Shown: positions 1-5,918, counted from the first letter of the stretch. The stretch is DNA of 6,156 nucleotides from Methylotenera_A sp031399315 (GCA_031399315.1 JANNOS010000080.1:1-6156); one strand, 5' to 3'. The notes: generated by a model not told the origin, from the letters alone. Numbers and translations: made by a program.

Positions 1-2
1 GC

Positions 3-1214
3 ATTTTGCAAGACATGCTCAAGCAATCGCTTAATCATGGCTTGATTCCAAGGTTAGATGGCTATCCTGAACTTAAAGAAGAAGCGCTTCAAATTTACAT
101 ATTGACTGAAAAAGCCCGCAAATTGAAAGACTGGCAGTTTATGGCCAAGCAATTTAGAGCGCTTTTAGTGCGTGTTGAGTTGGTTGGCGCGAATGAAGAG
201 GGTATTAAGCAAGATTTATTAAGATTGCTCAAGTTGTTAATTGATAATATCAGTGAATTAGTTGCAGATGATCAATGGTTACGTGGGCAGATTGCCGTCG
301 TACAAACCATTGTATCGAGTCCGCTTGAAAGAGCGGTCATTCAAGATGCTGAAAAGAGTCTAAAAGAAGTCATTTTCAAACAAGGCATGCTAAAACATAG
401 CCTAATTGAAGCCAAAAATACTTTCAAAAACATGATTTCTACCTTTGTTGACCGCTTAGGACATATGTCTGAATCAAGTGGCACTTATCAAAGTAAAATC
501 GGCAACTACGCAGAAAAATTATCTGAAACAGAAGACATTTTACAAATTAATGAGCTTCTAGAAAATTTGATGAAAGATACGCACACAATGCAATCTGAAA
601 TTGTGCGATCACGCGAGGCCTTGCTACAACAACGCGAGCATGTTGAAACGTCACAAGAAAAAATACGTAAATTACAGGCTGAGCTTTCACAGTTAAGCGA
701 GGCTGTTAGAGTAGATCAACTCACGGGTGTATTAAATCGTCGTGGCTTAGATGAAGCGATCATAAAAGAAATATCACGCGCAAAACGTGGTGATAGCAAA
801 CTTAGTATCGCTTTTTTAGATATCGATAACTTCAAAAAGCTCAATGACACTTATGGACACAACGTTGGCGATACTGCGTTACAACTTTTAGCAAAAACAA
901 TTCAAGAAACAGTTCGCCCAACCGATGTAGTTTCACGCTTTGGTGGTGAAGAGTTCGTTATATTGTTACCAGATACTGATGTAGAGCAAGCGGTAAACAC
1001 GGTAATGCGTTTGCAAAGAGCGCTGACAAAACAATTTTTTATGGCTAACAATGAACGGCAGCTTATTACATTTAGTGCTGGTATTGCCTTATTTAAGAGG
1101 AATGAAACAGAAACAGAAGTGTTGGCACGCGCAGATCAAGCGATGTATTTGGCTAAAAAATCGGGCAAAAACCGCGTGATGACAGAAGTAGACTTGAAAG
1201 AAGCTAAGTCTTAA
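3..1214 (+). CDS. Diguanylate cyclase (GGDEF), 5'-truncated by window edge
   Basis: This gene makes c-di-GMP from two GTP. Residues are numbered from the TTG at base 6, which is only the first possible start. The frame is open to the left edge and no ribosome binding site is visible, so the real start probably lies outside the window. Residues 1-235 are a helical, charged, cytoplasmic N-terminal region without membrane segments; about 200-235 looks like a coiled coil leading into the catalytic domain. The GGDEF domain (about 236-392) starts with DQLTGVLNRRGLD. It has the metal-binding D272 in DIDNF, the guanine-contacting N280 and D289, and an intact GGEEF active site at 313-317, so it should be active. 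RPTD at 304-307, five residues before GGEEF, is a canonical RxxD inhibitory site, implying product feedback. The N-terminal style resembles DgcP-like cyclases of beta- and gammaproteobacteria; that likeness is from memory. The kinase gene follows after 71 bases and could be co-transcribed. Confidence 0.93.
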   Translation: MLQDMLKQSLNHGLIPRLDGYPELKEEALQIYILTEKARKLKDWQFMAKQFRALLVRVELVGANEEGIKQDLLRLLKLLIDNISELVADDQWLRGQIAVVQTIVSSPLERAVIQDAEKSLKEVIFKQGMLKHSLIEAKNTFKNMISTFVDRLGHMSESSGTYQSKIGNYAEKLSETEDILQINELLENLMKDTHTMQSEIVRSREALLQQREHVETSQEKIRKLQAELSQLSEAVRVDQLTGVLNRRGLDEAIIKEISRAKRGDSKLSIAFLDIDNFKKLNDTYGHNVGDTALQLLAKTIQETVRPTDVVSRFGGEEFVILLPDTDVEQAVNTVMRLQRALTKQFFMANNERQLITFSAGIALFKRNETETEVLARADQAMYLAKKSGKNRVMTEVDLKEAKS

Positions 1215-1285
1215 ATAGGGCTTAATTCTTACTAACTATGATTAAAAAACTAAATAATTCTTTAACCAGCCTAGCTGAATGTTAA

Positions 1286-2800
1286 ATGATGATTGATAAT
1301 ACAAACTCCAACACTTTTAGTGTTAATAAATTTAAAGCGGCCAGATTACTCCCAATGGTTGATATTCAGTTATATGTAAAAAATATGATGTTAGCACCTT
1401 CAGATGAAATCTATCTGATTGATGCTAAGACCATGCAACTCGTCTATGTAAGTGAGACAGCACAAAAAAACTCGGGTTATGATTTAGAGACTGCTAAACA
1501 GCAAAAACTAGATAGGCTGCTAGGCGTCACTAAACAGGCACTTCAAACACATATTAAGCGCAACTTAAGCCCAACGCAGTATGTAGAGATTACACAAGAT
1601 CAAATGCCTATTAATGGCATTGCTGGTGATTTTCAATTACGTACCATGCTTTTGCAAACAGAAGAAACAGAGTATGTTTTAGTCATAAAAGCCGCGCTCA
1701 CCTCAAATGAGAAAACAGTTCAGGCATTAAGTGAGAGTGAGTCTCGCTACCAAGCGATTGTATCTAATACACCAGGCATGGTGTTTCAATTTAAGCAAGA
1801 TGGCGAAGGTCAAATTAAATTTTTATATATGAGCGAGGGAAGTAGACCCTTGCTTGGCTTTTCGCCCGAAGAACTTTACCAAAATGCGACGCTATTTTTT
1901 TCGATTCTAAACTCAAGAGATCATGCGAACTTAAGTACAAGAATGAAAAAATCTGCTAAAGAGCTTTGCACCTTAGATTGGGAGGGTCGGGTTTGGATTG
2001 ATGGTTGGCAAGATAATAAGTGGATTAACATACGTGCTACACCAAAAAAACTGAATGATGCTGAAGTTGTTTGGGATGGCATTATGCTTAATATTACGCA
2101 AAGTAAAAAAGAAAAGTCCGATCTAGAAGCTTCAAGACGTGATTTAGCGGAGTTGACTGCGCATATCAATACGATTCGAGAAGATGAGCGTAAAAAGATT
2201 GCGCGTGAAATACATGATGACTTAGGCGGTAACCTAACTGCAATTAAAATAGGCTTGTCGTCTATTTTAGATCGTTTAAAATCAAATCCAGATAAGTTGC
2301 AAGAGCATATTGCCAGCTTACTTTTTATTGTGGACGCAACATTTGAAACGGTACATAAAATCTCAGGTAATTTAAGGCCCAATATTTTAGATTTAGGTAT
2401 TGTGGATGCGATTGAGTGGCAAACAAAAGAATTTGTAAAACATTTAAACATCCCTTGCAAATTTACGTGCAATGAAGCTGAAATTAATGTTTCAACAGAT
2501 CAAGCGATGGCGCTTTTCCGTATCTGCCAAGAGGCGATGTCAAATATTGCTAAATATGCGCAAGCAACTCAGGTAAGCGTTGATTTATCTGCCAGCGAAG
2601 ATGATGTCGTGATGACGATTACCGACAATGGTGTGGGCATTAAGTCTGATGACAGATTAAAAACTACGTCATTTGGTTTGCGTGGCATGCAAGAGCGTGC
2701 AACCGTATTGCATGGCACTTTTAGAATCTCTAAACCCGCAGAAACCAAGCAAGGTGAAATTAAACAAGGCACTATGATTACCGTGAAGCTTCCTATCTAG
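1286..2800 (+). CDS. Soluble PAS-type sensor histidine kinase (HisKA_3/HATPase_c)
   Basis: This is a sensor kinase expected to autophosphorylate on histidine and pass the phosphate to a NarL/FixJ-type regulator; the one encoded next (3094-3741) is the obvious partner. It has 504 residues and no signal peptide or membrane segment, so it senses in the cytoplasm. Residues about 35-135 look like a divergent PAS domain and about 152-272 like a second PAS/PAC unit (SRYQAIVSNTPGMVFQF). A short coiled linker leads to the HisKA_3 dimerisation box, EDERKKIAREIHDDLGGNL, with H310 as the phosphorylation site. The ATPase domain has an N-box (QEAMSNIAKYA, E416 and N420), a G1 box (DNGVGI, 447-452), a G2 box (FGLRGM, 463-468) and the usual end ITVKLPI. 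The start is ATG-ATG at 1286/1289. No Shine-Dalgarno sequence precedes either ATG, so the exact start is uncertain. The stimulus cannot be read from sequence. Confidence 0.94.
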   Translation: MMIDNTNSNTFSVNKFKAARLLPMVDIQLYVKNMMLAPSDEIYLIDAKTMQLVYVSETAQKNSGYDLETAKQQKLDRLLGVTKQALQTHIKRNLSPTQYVEITQDQMPINGIAGDFQLRTMLLQTEETEYVLVIKAALTSNEKTVQALSESESRYQAIVSNTPGMVFQFKQDGEGQIKFLYMSEGSRPLLGFSPEELYQNATLFFSILNSRDHANLSTRMKKSAKELCTLDWEGRVWIDGWQDNKWINIRATPKKLNDAEVVWDGIMLNITQSKKEKSDLEASRRDLAELTAHINTIREDERKKIAREIHDDLGGNLTAIKIGLSSILDRLKSNPDKLQEHIASLLFIVDATFETVHKISGNLRPNILDLGIVDAIEWQTKEFVKHLNIPCKFTCNEAEINVSTDQAMALFRICQEAMSNIAKYAQATQVSVDLSASEDDVVMTITDNGVGIKSDDRLKTTSFGLRGMQERATVLHGTFRISKPAETKQGEIKQGTMITVKLPI

Positions 2801-2868
2801 TTTTGTTTGCCTAGTTCGGTTTTATCTTGTTTAGTCCTGTTTTATTTAGCGGCTCCCCTGTTGTTCTA

Positions 2869-2890
2869 AGCGTGTAATTACGCGCTATTT
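2869..2890 (+). terminator. Weak terminator-like hairpin after the kinase gene
   Basis: AGCGTGT and ACGCGCT form a 7-bp stem (one G-U pair) with loop AATT at 2869-2886, followed only by ATTT. The stem is plausible but the T-run is short, so termination would be partial at best. It lies 68 bases after the kinase stop and before the sigma-54 promoter, which suits separate transcription of kinase and regulator. Confidence 0.35.
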
Positions 2891-2928
2891 CAAATTTAGC
2901 CATCTAAATGTAGGTTTACTTTTAAAGT

Positions 2929-2944
2929 TGGCATGCAGATTGCA
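2929..2944 (+). promoter_or_regulatory. Sigma-54 (RpoN) promoter for the response regulator
   Basis: TGGCATGCAGATTGCA matches the sigma-54 consensus TGGCACG-N4-TTGCW at every defined position but one (T for C at position 6). The essential GG and GC doublets have the required 10-base spacing. A transcript would start near 2955, giving a leader of about 140 bases before the regulator ATG at 3094. Sigma-54 promoters need an AAA+ activator such as FleQ/FlrC or NtrC; no binding site for one is identifiable here. Off-by-one sites elsewhere in the window were rejected, which makes this exact match stand out. Confidence 0.78.
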
Positions 2945-2982
2945 AATATCAAACCAGAGTGAATGAAAACTGTAAAAAAGTG

Positions 2983-3081
2983 ATGTTTACTGATGAAAAT
3001 ACAAACAGTGGTGTCGAAAAGTTTACAGTAAGTCAAAGTAAGGCAGAAAAACCAATAGTTGTGAGACTGCCTAATTTTTAA
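2983..3081 (+). CDS. Possible 32-codon leader ORF before the response regulator
   Basis: An ATG at 2983 (or GTG at 2980 or 2959) opens a frame that ends with TAA at 3079-3081, wholly inside the predicted sigma-54 leader. The peptide begins MFTDENTNSGVEKF and ends KPIVVRLPNF. The last base of its stop is the first base of the AAAGGG ribosome binding site of the regulator, so a ribosome ending here would sit on that site; translational coupling is possible. The ending resembles the last strand of histidine-kinase ATPase domains (compare ITVKLPI in the kinase upstream), so a decayed kinase tail is an alternative. The upstream AAAAAAG is a poor ribosome binding site, and an ORF this short can occur by chance. 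Confidence 0.25.
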   Translation: MFTDENTNSGVEKFTVSQSKAEKPIVVRLPNF

Positions 3082-3096
3082 AAGGGTTTGATTATG
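3081..3096 (+). promoter_or_regulatory. Ribosome binding site fixing the regulator start at 3094
   Basis: AAAGGG at 3081-3086 is followed after 7 bases by ATG at 3094. The in-frame TTG at 3088 is only 1 base from this site and cannot be served by it. The ATG at 3094 is therefore the start. Confidence 0.8.
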
Positions 3097-3741
3097 TTAA
3101 CTATCAATAAAATTAAAGTCATCATTGTCGATGATCATGCAATACTAAGATCTGGAATCAACCAGATCTTATCTGCGACGGATGATATTGAAGTGATAGC
3201 TGAGGCACCTAATGGGACGGAAGCGATTAAGCTTTCTCGTCAACTCAATGCGGATGTCATGTTATTGGATATATCAATGCCAGACCGTAGCGGTATGGAT
3301 GTATTGAAGTATGTTAAAAGTGATAACAGTCATATTGCAGTGTTGATGCTTTCAATGCATATGGAAGAGCAATATGCAATTCGCGCGCTTAAGTCAGGTG
3401 CTGCAGGCTATTTGTGCAAGCAAAGTGCATCATCAGATATTTTAAAAGCGATACGTACCGTTGCAAAAGGCAAAAAATACATTACACCAGAAGTGGCAGA
3501 AATGTTGGCTGATCAAGTTGGTATGGATAAACCACAAGCGCCGCATGAAACTTTATCTGATCGTGAATTTCAAACGATGGTGATGATATCTTCTGGTTTA
3601 TCTGTAGGCGACATTGCCGATCAATTATCACTTTCAGTTAAAACGGTGAGTATGTACCGCACACGTTTGTTAGACAAAATGCATTTACGCCACAATGCTG
3701 AGCTTACCCATTATGCTATTAGGAACAACCTTGTAGACTGA
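3094..3741 (+). CDS. NarL/FixJ-family response regulator (REC + LuxR-type HTH)
   Basis: This is a 215-residue DNA-binding response regulator, presumably phosphorylated by the kinase at 1286-2800. The receiver domain (about 7-125) has the acidic pair D13-D14 (IIVDDH), phosphoacceptor D59 (MLLDISMP), switch residue S87 (MLSMH) and conserved K109 (YLCKQ); all catalytic positions are intact. A linker follows, then a LuxR-type helix-turn-helix from about 154 (LSDREFQTM, then VGDIADQLSLSVKTVSMYRT) to the end. Length and order are typical of the NarL/FixJ/UvrY group. It is separated from the kinase by 293 bases and has its own probable sigma-54 promoter, unlike the usual tight kinase-regulator operon. 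Its position before flagellin suggests a role in motility or surface behaviour, but the targets are unknown. A perfect hairpin lies within codons 18-26. Confidence 0.95.
   Translation: MLTINKIKVIIVDDHAILRSGINQILSATDDIEVIAEAPNGTEAIKLSRQLNADVMLLDISMPDRSGMDVLKYVKSDNSHIAVLMLSMHMEEQYAIRALKSGAAGYLCKQSASSDILKAIRTVAKGKKYITPEVAEMLADQVGMDKPQAPHETLSDREFQTMVMISSGLSVGDIADQLSLSVKTVSMYRTRLLDKMHLRHNAELTHYAIRNNLVD
3146..3171. repeat. Perfect inverted repeat inside the response regulator gene
   Basis: TAAGATCTGG (3146-3155) and CCAGATCTTA (3162-3171) are exact reverse complements separated by AATCAA. The hairpin begins about 52 bases after the start codon. No T-run follows, so it is not an intrinsic terminator. 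It could be an mRNA structure, an intragenic protein-binding dyad or chance. Confidence 0.6.
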
Positions 3742-3766
3742 TTTGAAAATACCAGCTTGAAACACC

Positions 3767-3785
3767 AGCTGATGGTTCATCAGCT
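3767..3785 (+). terminator. Hairpin after the response regulator, possible terminator
   Basis: AGCTGATG and CATCAGCT form a perfect 8-bp stem with loop GTT, 25 bases after the regulator stop. It is followed by ATACGCAAAA rather than a T-run, so intrinsic termination is doubtful; it may instead protect the mRNA 3' end. Confidence 0.35.
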
Positions 3786-3860
3786 ATACGCAAAATAGGT
3801 ACATAGCAAGATTTAAGCTGTTTTCCCCCCTGTATTACTTCTTTATTTTCCCGTTTTTTT

Positions 3861-3880
3861 GAATATCATAGGTGATATTC
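3861..3880. repeat. 20-bp perfect dyad, candidate operator
   Basis: GAATATCA (3861-3868) and TGATATTC (3873-3880) are exact reverse complements around TAGG. A second dyad, GGTGA-TAT-TCACC (3871-3883), overlaps it. The T-run lies before the dyad on the + strand, so it is not a + strand terminator, and no T-run follows on the other strand. The size suits a binding site for a dimeric regulator, possibly the LuxR-type regulator encoded just upstream, but no known consensus is matched. Confidence 0.4.
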
Positions 3881-4018
3881 ACCATTCATTAGTTGAATTT
3901 AAAATCTTTGCACTCGGCTTATTGTTTTGCCTTGCTGGGTCTTGGTTTAGCGTTTGTTTAATGGGGTGTTTTTATTGTTTACAAAGCAATCAAAAGCCAA
4001 AATTAAGGAGCATGTCCC

Positions 4019-4045
4019 TAAAGAATTAAAAATTACTGCCGACAT
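4019..4045 (+). promoter_or_regulatory. Distal sigma-28 (FliA) promoter candidate
   Basis: TAAAGAAT (4019-4026) and GCCGACAT (4038-4045) each match 6 of 8 positions of the FliA elements TAAAGTTT and GCCGATAA, with exactly 11 bases between them. It would start a transcript near 4052, with about 197 bases of leader before flagellin. It is weaker than the proximal site. Confidence 0.4.
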
Positions 4046-4135
4046 CATTTGCATCGGGCTACTTATTCGGTAAGAAACGAATGATAAGTTCTGAGAGGGT
4101 TTAAGTTAGTGATTTTAGAGTTTTATCGCTAACCC

Positions 4136-4162
4136 TAAACTTTCTTAAAAGCTTACCGATAA
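4136..4162 (+). promoter_or_regulatory. fliC: Proximal sigma-28 (FliA) promoter of flagellin
   Basis: TAAACTTT (4136-4143) and ACCGATAA (4155-4162) each match 7 of 8 positions of the FliA consensus TAAAGTTT-N11-GCCGATAA, and the spacer is exactly 11 bases. Transcription would start near 4169, leaving an 80-base leader. Sigma-28 control is the norm for flagellin, a late flagellar gene released when FlgM is exported. Confidence 0.85.
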
Positions 4163-4170
4163 TAGTTTAA

Positions 4171-4198
4171 CTGCAACGCAATTCGAACTTAATTGCAG
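4171..4198 (+). repeat. Hairpin in the flagellin mRNA leader
   Basis: GCAATT (4178-4183) pairs with AATTGC (4191-4196) around a 7-base loop. An alternative pairing of CTGCAA (4171-4176) with TTGCAG (4193-4198) uses overlapping bases and excludes the first. It lies at the predicted 5' end of the proximal transcript, where a hairpin could stabilise the message. Both stems are short. Confidence 0.3.
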
Positions 4199-4248
4199 CG
4201 CTTAGTCAGTAGTTTGTAATTGAACTTAACTTATTTAGGAGATTTATC

Positions 4249-5406
4249 ATGGCTTCAGTAATTAACACCAATGTAGCATCCTTAAACACACAACGTAGTT
4301 TAGGCGCATCACAAATGAGCTTAAATACCTCTATTGAACGTTTGTCATCTGGTTTGCGTATTAACAGCGCAAAAGACGACGCTGCAGGCCTATCTATTGC
4401 AAGCCGCATGGACTCACAAATTCGCGGTCAACAAGTAGCGATTCGTAATGCTAACGACGGCATTTCTTTAGCACAAACGGCTGAAGGCGCTTTAATTTCA
4501 GTGACCGATAACTTACAACGTATTCGTGAATTGTCTATCCAATCATCAAATGCAACTAATACACAAGTTGACCGTGACGCGTTAAACGCAGAGGTGACAC
4601 AACTTAAAGCTGAGATTGAGCGTGTTGCTAATCAAACCTCATTTAACGGTACTAAATTATTAGACGGTAGCTTCTCTGGCGCTAATTTCCAAGTAGGTGC
4701 AAATGCAGCTGAAAGTATTGCTGTATCTTCTATTGTCGATGCTAACTTGGCTGTACTGGGCGGCACAGTAAACGTGGCAACGACATCTGCCGCTGCCAGT
4801 GGTATTACAGGTTTTGCAACAGCGATTGCAGCGGGTGGTGTAGTGATTAATGGTGTAGATATTGGCGCTATTGGCAGTGCAGGCAGTGCATTAGAGCGTG
4901 CTGGCCAATTAGTAAACGCAATCAACCAAGTATCAGGTCAAACTAACGTAGGTGCCTCATATGACAATGGTACAGGTCAAATCACGTTGCGTAGTTCTAC
5001 TGGCAACATTGCGATGACAGGTACAGTAAACTTGGCCGCTACTGCTGGTTTTACAAACGCTACTGGTTCTGCAACTGCTGCTGCAACAACAGGTATTACG
5101 GGTTTAAGCGTGTCTTCATATGCAGGTGCACAGTTAGCTTTGACTCAAATGGATGCTGCATTAGCACAAGTCAATAGTGCACGTGCGAACTTGGGTGCGG
5201 TACAAAACCGCTTTACCTCAGTAGTAAGTAACTTGCAAAGCTCTGTAGAAAATTTATCAGCTTCTAAATCACGCATTATGGATGCTGACTTTGCTGCAGA
5301 AACAGCTAACTTAACACGCGGCCAAATCTTGCAACAAGCAGGTACAGCAATGCTAGCGCAAGCTAACTCATTGCCAAATGGCGTGTTAGCGTTATTAAGA
5401 GGTTAA
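4249..5406 (+). CDS. fliC: Flagellin, filament subunit
   Basis: This is the structural subunit of the flagellar filament, exported by the flagellar type III apparatus and polymerised under the FliD cap. The protein has 385 residues. The conserved N-terminal D0/D1 region (about 1-145) begins MASVINTNVASLNTQR and includes RLSSGLRINSAKDDAAGLSI and LQRIRELSIQSSN at 89-101, the segment equivalent to the TLR5-recognised site of enteric flagellins. The central region (about 150-290) is rich in Ala, Gly and Thr; residues 195-250 (VVINGVDIGAIG, then LVNAINQ, then GQITLRSS) look like a Flagellin_IN repeat. The C-terminal D1/D0 region (about 291-385) contains RIMDADFAAETANL and ends ANSLPNGVLALLRG. Both ends are complete. 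The start is fixed by AGGAG at 4237-4241. A sigma-28 promoter precedes it and an intrinsic terminator follows, so it can be a one-gene transcript. Confidence 0.97.
   Translation: MASVINTNVASLNTQRSLGASQMSLNTSIERLSSGLRINSAKDDAAGLSIASRMDSQIRGQQVAIRNANDGISLAQTAEGALISVTDNLQRIRELSIQSSNATNTQVDRDALNAEVTQLKAEIERVANQTSFNGTKLLDGSFSGANFQVGANAAESIAVSSIVDANLAVLGGTVNVATTSAAASGITGFATAIAAGGVVINGVDIGAIGSAGSALERAGQLVNAINQVSGQTNVGASYDNGTGQITLRSSTGNIAMTGTVNLAATAGFTNATGSATAAATTGITGLSVSSYAGAQLALTQMDAALAQVNSARANLGAVQNRFTSVVSNLQSSVENLSASKSRIMDADFAAETANLTRGQILQQAGTAMLAQANSLPNGVLALLRG
4789..5106 (+). repeat. Similar sequences bracketing the Flagellin_IN segment
   Basis: Residues 181-189 (AAASGITGF, bases 4789-4815) and 277-286 (AAATTGITGL, bases 5077-5106) are similar and lie either side of the Flagellin_IN-like segment. 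This could mark gain of the variable domain by duplication or recombination, but low-complexity Ala/Thr sequence can give the same appearance. Confidence 0.35.
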
Positions 5407-5433
5407 TTGTAAAAATGTAAATTGATTCAACTT

Positions 5434-5465
5434 CCACAGGGTTAAGGTTAACCCTGTGGATTTTT
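5434..5465 (+). terminator. Intrinsic terminator after flagellin
   Basis: CCACAGGGTTAA (5434-5445) and TTAACCCTGTGG (5448-5459) are perfect reverse complements; allowing for a real loop this gives about a 10-bp stem with loop AAGGTT, followed by ATTTTT. It lies 27 bases after the flagellin stop and 15 bases before the flaG start, with no clear promoter between. flaG and fliD are therefore probably expressed by readthrough, which would keep them below flagellin. Confidence 0.85.
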
Positions 5466-5480
5466 GACAAGGAGTTTAAT

Positions 5481-5846
5481 ATGTTTAACTCAAATATAGA
5501 TGCATTGGGTGCAATGAACAAAGGTGCAACAAATAAAACGGCTAGCGCACATAAAATTGCTGCTGGCCATGTTTCATTAGTAAGTTTGCCTGAATCTAAA
5601 GTTGCCATAACGACACAGGTTGAAAAAGACGAATTGCTAGGTGCTGTAAAGAAATTGAATGAGCATGTAGCACCAGCCTTACAAACCATTCAGTTTTCAT
5701 TGGATCAAGAATCGAAACGTATGATTGTGAAAGTGGTTGATACGGAAACACAAAAAGTACTCAGGCAAATACCTAATGAAGAAGTCGTGGCAATGTCTAA
5801 AACATTAGATAAGTTGCAAGGCTTGGTTATTAGGCAAACCGCTTAG
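5481..5846 (+). CDS. flaG: FlaG family flagellar protein
   Basis: FlaG is a small flagellar protein commonly encoded between flagellin and the cap gene; in some bacteria its loss changes filament length. The exact mechanism is not established. The protein has 121 residues: a poorly conserved polar N-terminal half (1-50), then the FlaG domain (about 51-121) with QFSLDQESKRMIVKVVD and VLRQIPNEEVVAM, the hallmark segment of the family. No membrane segment is seen. AAGGAG at 5469-5474, 6 bases before the ATG, is a strong ribosome binding site. The TAG stop is followed in frame by a second copy of the last codons (AIRQTA, then TAA at 5865-5867), so readthrough would add six residues. Weak sequence likeness to a sigma-28 -35 box downstream has no matching -10, so fliD is probably co-transcribed. 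Confidence 0.92.
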   Translation: MFNSNIDALGAMNKGATNKTASAHKIAAGHVSLVSLPESKVAITTQVEKDELLGAVKKLNEHVAPALQTIQFSLDQESKRMIVKVVDTETQKVLRQIPNEEVVAMSKTLDKLQGLVIRQTA

Positions 5847-5867
5847 GCCATAAGACAAACCGCTTAA
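5826..5867 (+). repeat. 21-bp tandem duplication across the flaG stop codon
   Basis: Copy 1 (5826-5846) encodes V-I-R-Q-T-A-stop and copy 2 (5847-5867) encodes A-I-R-Q-T-A-stop in the same frame. CAAACCGCTTA is identical in both, 21 bases apart. Of five differences, four are at third codon positions and are silent (including TAG versus TAA); one second-position change gives Val to Ala. Confidence 0.8.
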
Positions 5868-5918
5868 GTTTATATTGCAGTATCACGGGTAGGAATTAGT
5901 TTAGATAAAGGAATAAGA

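Larger units (their letters stand above)
3742..4248. other. 507-base regulatory intergenic region between regulator and flagellin
   Basis: No convincing gene is present on either strand. In order it holds a hairpin (3767-3785), pyrimidine-rich tracts (about 3821-3860), a dyad (3861-3880), two sigma-28 promoter matches (4019-4045 and 4136-4162), an imperfect inverted repeat whose right arm (4129-4140) overlaps the -35 of the proximal promoter, a 5'-leader hairpin (4171-4198) and the flagellin ribosome binding site AGGAG at 4237-4241, 7 bases before the ATG. The length and number of elements suggest flagellin is more elaborately controlled than a single FliA promoter would require. Confidence 0.7.

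Noticed and set aside
1921..2472. 183-codon open frame on the minus strand within the kinase gene
   Set aside because: It lies wholly opposite a clear histidine kinase, has no recognisable domain or ribosome binding site, and is Ser/Cys-rich as expected of an antisense shadow.
2797..2850. Loose direct repeats of TAG followed by T-rich sequence after the kinase gene
   Set aside because: The best pair (2812-2829 and 2832-2849) matches 14 of 18 positions but is low-complexity T-rich sequence, with no sign of a CRISPR or mobile-element structure.
3088..3093. TTG at 3088 as start of the response regulator
   Set aside because: The AAAGGG site is only 1 base away; ATG at 3094 has proper 7-base spacing and gives the usual regulator N-terminus.
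3943..3958. Sigma-54-like site before flagellin (TGG then TTTGT)
   Set aside because: The -12 GC doublet is GT and most other defined positions fail. Nearby candidates (CGGC with TTTTGC near 3915-3930, and one on the minus strand at 3986-4000) have the wrong spacing by one base.
3975..4073. Short + strand frame (from TTG 3975) ending in KELKITADIICIGLLIR
   Set aside because: It looks somewhat protein-like and has GGGG 8 bases upstream, but it has no ATG, overlaps the distal sigma-28 site, and no family is recognised.
4632..4925. 97-codon minus-strand frame inside flagellin
   Set aside because: It is a low-complexity Ala/Pro/Thr shadow of the Ala/Gly-rich flagellin centre.
5363..5689. 108-codon minus-strand frame across the fliC end and flaG
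   Set aside because: It crosses the terminator hairpin and the flaG coding region and resembles no family I recognise.
5863..5890. Sigma-28-like promoter before fliD (TTAAGTTT)
   Set aside because: The -35 matches 7 of 8, but the sequence 11 bases on (TCACGGGT) does not resemble GCCGATAA.
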